DNA from: Microcebus murinus
Taxonomy: Eukaryota; Chordata; Mammalia; Primates; Cheirogaleidae
Direction of reading: 5' to 3'
NCBI RefSeq assembly: GCF_040939455.1
Contig: NC_134104.1
Span: 145,488,501 to 145,552,500, forward strand
Length of the DNA stretch: 64,000 bases
Part shown: piece after piece, positions 57,840-64,000 of the stretch
Position numbering within the stretch: position 1 is the stretch's first letter
Layout: each line of letters opens with the position of its first letter
Position numbers and translations under genes: made by a program
The notes under the pieces: generated by a model
The model's database searches: none
What the model was told of the DNA's origin: nothing
Seen by the model: the letters and a program-made list of their open reading frames with translations, nothing else

Positions 57840-58945
57840 AAGGGATGCTAACAGTGACTCGGTTTAAAAATAAAAGCATCAAAAGATGTTCACAGGCAGT
57901 TCACAGAAATGAAAGAAAGAATTACCAACAAACCTCTGAAAAATGTTCCATTTCACCGGTAATCAAAGAAATTCAAATGAAAGGAAGATGCTGTTTTTTT
58001 CTTTGATCAGGCTGGTGAAGATGAAAAAGGACGGGGAAACCCCAGTGTTGGTGTGGCTTTGGGGAGAGGCCACTCCTAAGTGACTGGAGGGAGTGAATGC
58101 CAGGGCAGGCTCGTGGGAGGTCAAATTGATGATATAACTCAAAGATCTCAGGAACTCAGCAATCCTGCCTTCAAGTACTTGTCCTAAGGACACTGGATGC
58201 TGTTGGTGCCCACCCAGATCCCTTCCAGGGGCCAGTGCCCTCCTCCCCCAGCTGCTGGGAGTGGTGGCTGCTAACAGCTCGTGGATGCAGATGTCCCCAT
58301 TTTCTGAGGGCTTCCTTGGGCAGAAGGGAACTGTGCCCACTGTAGGAAATACTGAGCAGGTTACATCCTCCCCTGGGGCAGCCCTCAGCCAGTGGCATTG
58401 ACATGCAGGTTTTTAAAGCAGTCCCCTTTGCCTCAGGGTGACCCAACTCTGGGGTGCCCTTAGTGTTTCAGGGCTGCTTGTGAGATCAGCAACGGCTGGA
58501 TTTTCTCCAAACCCACACATTTTCTTATCTTCCAGTTCTGTGTGCAGTACTAGGACAGGAATATGTCCAGCAGCTCTGAGGGAGTATACACAGGGCTGTC
58601 CAGTGCCTATTAGGAGTAAGCCTAGCGACTGGTTGAATAAATTACGGCACACTCTTGTAATGGAATCTATTGCAGCCATTAAATGAGATAGCATGAAAAT
58701 ATTTACTGATAAAAATTTACTGAGAAATTACAGAATGCATAAATGTGGCTTTATTTTTGTAATATTTACATATTCTGTGCACAGAAGGATGGGAAGGAGG
58801 TATACCAAAAGCTTTTCAAAGTGAGCTTTTCTTTGAGTGATAGCATGGGTATTTTTTTCTTTACCTTTTTCTATAATTTCCAACTATTTTTTTTTTTTGC
58901 ACTTTGTCATGTTATTTTTATAAAGTACTCAAAGTAAAAGCATAA
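57840..58945 (+). mobile_element. Old L1 fragments (L1M-type), split
   Basis: The first piece ('agatgttcacaggcagttcac', 'ccatttcaccggtaatcaaag') and the second ('ggttgaataaattacggcac', 'tggaatctattgcagccatt', '...tcatgttatttttataaag') follow the end of ORF2 and the 3' UTR in order. The 400 bases between are not L1-like and may be an insertion or badly decayed. Confidence 0.6.
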
Positions 58946-59899
58946 AGAAGACTAAATCTGGTGCCAGCCTGCTCAGTCCCATGGGGACAGAGGTGGGAGT
59001 GATAGGGAGGGCTGCTAGGGGGCTGGGATGGGGCTGGAGCTGGAGCAGCTGCTGCAGGTCTGAGCTGCCCTGGGAAAGGGTGTGGGGGGGGTAGCAGCAG
59101 GGGTGTGAGGAGAAGGGGATTTGAGAGAGAAGGGAGGGGATAGAGACAGCAGAGAAGAGGAACAAGGAGAGAAGGTCCATGAGCTAATGAGCTAATGTGC
59201 AAAGCAGCTGGTCAGCAGACCTGAGCTTATTATTTTTACCCAGGAGGACAGGAAGGAGAGGGGGGTAGGTGTGTAGAAGGCACTGCCCAGCCTCCCCTTA
59301 CCCCTGCAATTTGGGCCTTGCACTGTGCTGCAGTCCACGTGGCACCTTCAGAGGCTGCCATACCTGCCCCTCCTGCACCTGAGATGGCAGACCAGGTCCC
59401 GCCCTCTTCTCGCCTGGCTTTGTGTCATTCCACCCTCATTTTCCTGCCTTGTCCTTCACCTGGGCTCCTCCCTAAGGCCGAGGCCGCACACCGAGCAGTT
59501 TGGGCACCCTTCCCGGGTAATCTGGCATTTAAGTGGGTGCCCAGATAGTAGACTGTTTCCAGGGAGTAAATGACACACGAGGGGCAAGACAAGTGAAAGC
59601 CCTGGGAACTGTGAGTCAGGAGAGCGGAGGGCTCCAGTCTTAACGAGCTGGGGCACCAGGCAGGTCGCTTCCTCTTTTGAGGCTTCAACCTCCTCATCTA
59701 CAAGATGCGGACAAACAGGGATGATAGGTCCCTTCCTGTGTCTACGCCAACCTTGATCTACTGGGATGAGTGGTTGGGATTGCGAAACAAGCCCAAACCA
59801 CTCTATAGAGAGAACCTTCCTTCTCTGTCCTACAGAGCCTGGCACCTGGCCAGGGGCCTAGCGAGTGTCTCCTAGACTCTGAATCTTGCCATGAGACCT

Positions 59900-60050
59900 C
59901 GTTGTTTAAAGCGTGGTTCATGGATGGCAGCACCAGCACCACCTGGGTGCCGGTGGGAAATGCAAGTTCTCAGGCCCCGCCAGGGAGCCACTCAATCAAA
60001 ACCCGCATCTTTAACAAGCTCCCCAGGGAATTAAATCTTGAGAATTGCCT
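59900..60050 (+). mobile_element. MER5A-like hAT element
   Basis: 'gttcatggatggcagcaccagc', 'accacctgggtgccgg', 'ggaaatgcaagttctcaggcccc', 'tctttaacaagctccccagg' match the MER5A plan in order. Confidence 0.75.
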
Positions 60051-60224
60051 TTGTAATGATTTTCTGTGAGCTTTGGAGGGGGAACAGGATTTGCATGTGG
60101 TTTGATAAGACAAAGGAGGCTAGTTCTCTTTGCAGAGGGCTTCAGGGAAGGGCAGTGTGTTTGGGAGGTCAGATGGTGGAAAGCCAGGGGCTTTGAGATC
60201 AAATGAGGAAAACGTTAGCTTTTG

Positions 60225-60305
60225 TTACTGATCGGCTGGGTGACCTTGGAAAAGTCTTTTAAACCCTCTGAGGCTCAGTTTCCCCATCCCTAAAACGGGA
60301 TGTAT
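60225..60305 (+). repeat. MIR SINE fragment
   Basis: 'ctgggtgaccttggaaaagtc', 'cctctgaggctcagtttcccc', 'taaaacgggatg' is MIR core text. Confidence 0.75.
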
Positions 60306-60539
60306 ACACTCAGTCACTCAAACGCCTATAGCCAGGTTTAGCAGGCTGCAACCTGGGCACCTCCTCACGCCCTGCTGCTGAGAGGGGCCCTAATGCTAGG
60401 CTGCAGCTGTCCCTCTAGCCACAAGCTGGGGACTTTCAGCTTGGGGTTCAGGAGGACCCGCTGATGCAGCTAAAGGGCCTTCGGATTATGGGAGATCCCA
60501 TCTGGAGGGCTTCAGGGCAGGGACCGCACCTCGCCTTAC

Positions 60540-60694
60540 CAGAGAGCCACTGCTGAGCAGGATCATGAAGATGATGAAGCTCTCGAACCAGCTGTGCTCC
60601 ACGATGCGGTAGCAGGTCTTGCGCACCTGCCAGCCCATGGCCCACGGAAACTTTGTGGTGTTCACTTTACAGCAGGGACAGCGGCGAATGCATC
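60540..60694 (-). CDS. SCN10A: SCN10A exon 19: end of II-III linker and domain III S1
   Basis: The 155-bp exon starts two bases into a glycine codon, then encodes [40 protein letters not shown] and the S1 helix to LLSSGSL. The cysteine-rich start and the [13 protein letters not shown] run are conserved in the family. Acceptor CCCGCAG, donor GTAAGG. Length matches the family. Confidence 0.95.
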
Positions 60695-62069
<1,375 letters not shown>

Positions 62070-62193
62070 CTTCTGTGAAGCAGTCATCTGGCTCTTCGAG
62101 GTCATCTGCCAGCTCTGGGATCTTCCTCAGGATCTCCTCAGGGTCCGGGCAGTCCACCGTGCTGCCCTCCGAGGAGCTTGTGTCATCCAACCC
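62070..62193 (-). CDS. SCN10A: SCN10A exon 18: acidic end of the II-III linker
   Basis: A 124-bp exon encoding GLDDTSSSEGSTVDCPDPEE, then ILRKIPELADDLEEPDDCFT, E and the first base of glycine. It is cytoplasmic, strongly acidic and close to the human text (human has GVDD). Acceptor CCTGCAG, donor GTAAAG. The phase-1 end matches exon 19. Confidence 0.95.
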
Positions 62194-63818
62194 CTGCAGG
62201 GCAGAAGCCCAAGGCAGTGACCTCGGCTCTCCCAGCGGCCCGGGGCGTCTGCACACGGTCACTGCGGGCCTGGCTGGCCAAGAGCCCCGAGGTGCAGGGG
62301 AAGCCCCTCGTGGCCCCGGGCCCACCGCTAGCCCCACGTCTGGTGTCTCGCCAGCTGAGGCCCAGAACACTGATGCTCTCTCCCTGGAGCCCCAGAGACT
62401 TAGCTATGAGAGGCTCCAAACCCCAAGGCCCCTGATGGAGACCTGGCGTTGGCCCGAGACACCGTAATTACACCCATAACGACTCTCAGCATTCTCTGGG
62501 CTTGAATATTTAATCAGGGAGCAATGCTGCAGGGGCCTGCTGCCCTCCTGGCAGCTCCAGCCCTGTAATGTCTCCAGATGAATTCAATTAGGAGTCGAAG
62601 CTGCTCTCATATTAGCCAACCTGATAGCTTGGCTAATGGACCCAAATGGTGGGGCGGGTCCCCATCTGTCACTCTCAGGTCCCTCCCTGCCCAGGCAGGG
62701 TTGTGGACAAGAAAACAAAAACAAAACCAAAGCCAACACCCAGAAGTTGTGTGCTGAAAACATTGAGTAGGGAAAACTAGCCAGGGAGTGCTTAGAACTC
62801 ACAGAAAGAAACATGACATCCACGTGTAGAACACTCCGTGGGAACCAAGTGGTGTGTGTCCACCCATCGGCCCCAAATCCCCTCTCAGCCCACCCTCTTA
62901 TCCTGCCCCCGGCTGGCTGGCTACAGTCAGCCTTGCCTGGGGCAGGCAGCCAGGAGCTGACATTCCTCAGGCTGAAGAGCTTGATAAGTTTGGGGATGAA
63001 TTACAGCTTCCTTATCTTTGCCAAGCCTAGTGCCTGTCACATAGTCAGCACTCAGCGGCTAGGTGTCAAATTAAATTCTTGAATTTAAGACAGTGATATT
63101 AAAGATACTAAACCTTAATAGACAGCTCTGCCCCTATAACTTGTTTTCTTCAAAGATTTGTAAGAGAAACCACAAACTGTATTTTTACCTCTTATAAGAT
63201 GATCTTAAACCCCAAATCTTCTTCCTACTCAGTCTCTGTAAAGCTGTCAGTTCACCACTCACCTACAGACAGCCTGTCCCCAGCCCCAGCCTGTTTTTGG
63301 CTAGAGCAAATGACGTGGACAAAGGAAAGCGGGCGAGAGTCACAAGGGAAGACTCCCTCATATGCCAACGCCTCCAACATTATCTGCTGGCTCCGAAAGA
63401 TTTTTGACTTTCTTTGTGTATTGTCTTTTGTTTCCTTTTCTCTTGGCTGTCATTTTCTGGGCACTTACTTCGTTTCGGGTAGGAGCTAAATATTTGACAA
63501 GCAGCATCTCACTGAAGCCTCAAAATGATCGTACCAAGCAGGCGTTACCATTCAGTTTCATAGATGAAGAAACAGAGGCTCCGAGATGTTGAGGAACTGG
63601 TCCTACTAGTGGGCTTGTAGAGCCTCAATCTTTCTTCCCAGCCCTATCTCCAGCCTGGAGTGAGATCATGGCCATGGCATGGTGAGAGCTAAGATCGTAC
63701 TGATTAGCCAGAGGCAGTCCGATTTACCACACCCCTACCCCCAGCCTCCGACACCCACCAACCCACTGGGCAGTGTCTGGCTGGCTGTTCAGCCTCTCCA
63801 GGAAGCTCACATACCTAC
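62194..63818 (-). other. SCN10A: SCN10A intron 17 (GT-AG)
   Basis: Donor GTAGGT after 63,819, acceptor CCTGCAG before 62,193. Contains a MIR fragment at about 63,530-63,625. The GC-rich part 62,200-62,460 and the AT-motif-rich block 62,465-62,640 are non-repetitive. Confidence 0.88.
63530..63625 (-). repeat. MIR SINE fragment, antisense
   Basis: 'tcatagatgaagaaacagaggctccgag', 'gttgaggaactgg' is the complement strand of a MIR core. Confidence 0.65.
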
Positions 63819-63959
63819 CTCTGCAGGGGTCTGGGGAACATCCTCCTCTTTCCACTTCTCACCCAGGTATGCATTCAGGTCCTCGGATGACATTCCAGAG
63901 ACTGGGCTCCTGGGTGGCAGGTGGTGCTCACACTTCTCGACTTGCTGTAGCTGCTCCTG
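63819..63959 (-). CDS. SCN10A: SCN10A exon 17: part of the II-III linker
   Basis: The 141-bp exon (long form) encodes QEQLQQVEKCEHHLPPRSPV, SGMSSEDLNAYLGEKWKEED and VPQTPAE, part of the cytoplasmic linker between domains II and III, which tolerates much variation. The human counterpart has a similar QEQLQQ start and a PAE end. The acceptor is a tandem TAGCAG, so use of the second AG would drop the first glutamine and start at 63,956. The donor GTAGGT lies at 63,818. Upstream exons lie beyond the window. Confidence 0.92.
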
Positions 63960-63962
63960 CTA
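63957..63962 (-). promoter_or_regulatory. SCN10A: Tandem NAGNAG splice acceptor of exon 17
   Basis: On the minus strand the acceptor reads TAGCAG. Both AGs are followed by an in-frame exon; the choice adds or drops one glutamine. Glutamine insertion/deletion isoforms at the matching junction are known for Nav1.8 and Nav1.5 in other mammals. Confidence 0.8.
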
Positions 63963-64000
63963 GTGTGAGAGTGTCCCACCTGCGCACCTGGACCCGGTCT
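63963..64000 (-). other. SCN10A: SCN10A intron 16, 3' tail only
   Basis: Only the last bases of the upstream intron are present, with a short, interrupted pyrimidine tract (ACTCTCACAC) before the acceptor. Confidence 0.85.

Larger units (their letters stand above)
57551..60539 (-). other. SCN10A: SCN10A intron 19 (GT-AG)
   Basis: Donor GTAAGG after 60,540, acceptor TTCCAG before 57,550. Contains two old L1 pieces (about 57,840-58,190 and 58,605-58,945), a MER5A-like element (about 59,900-60,050) and a MIR fragment (about 60,225-60,305). The segment 58,950-59,880 shows nothing recognised. Confidence 0.88.

Overview
This is mammalian nuclear DNA, almost certainly from a strepsirrhine primate (a lemur or relative). 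The evidence is the set of Alu-type SINEs carrying the strepsirrhine-style 'ttggccaattaatttctttc' middle segment, young L1 3' ends of one shared type, and a short TTAA-flanked piggyBac-like element of the sort described from mouse lemur. The species call is an inference.

The only protein-coding gene recognised is SCN10A (Nav1.8, the sensory-neuron voltage-gated sodium channel alpha subunit). It lies on the minus strand and occupies about 37,010-64,000. Eleven exons are present, equivalent to human exons 17 to 27. They were delimited by reading frame, splice sites and exon lengths typical of the family. Joined, they make 2,784 bases, an intact frame of 927 codons plus the stop. They encode the end of the domain II-III linker, all of domain III, the inactivation-gate linker, domain IV and the cytoplasmic C-terminus. 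Exons 1 to 16 lie beyond the right edge. Intron 24 is an AT-AC intron and exon 17 begins at a tandem TAG/CAG acceptor.

The left part (1 to about 37,000) is intergenic DNA downstream of SCN10A. In other mammals this faces the start of SCN5A, which is not visible here. It is dominated by transposon remains: L1 fragments of several ages, Alu-type SINEs, MIR, ERVL/MaLR-type LTRs, a decayed class I endogenous retrovirus (about 15-17.9 kb), three solo LTRs of one family (two of them nested), a Tigger-like DNA transposon inside an L1, and the piggyBac-like element. The introns hold similar repeats and a degenerate tetranucleotide array of about 1.1 kb.

The most interesting coding observation is that parts of exons 22 and 27 look more like the neighbouring paralogue SCN5A than like human SCN10A, both in residues and in very high GC at third codon positions. 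This suggests gene conversion between the tandem sodium-channel genes. The domain IV S3-S4 loop also carries an unusual four-residue change that creates a glycosylation sequon. No bacterial-type system, CRISPR array or unknown multi-gene system is present.
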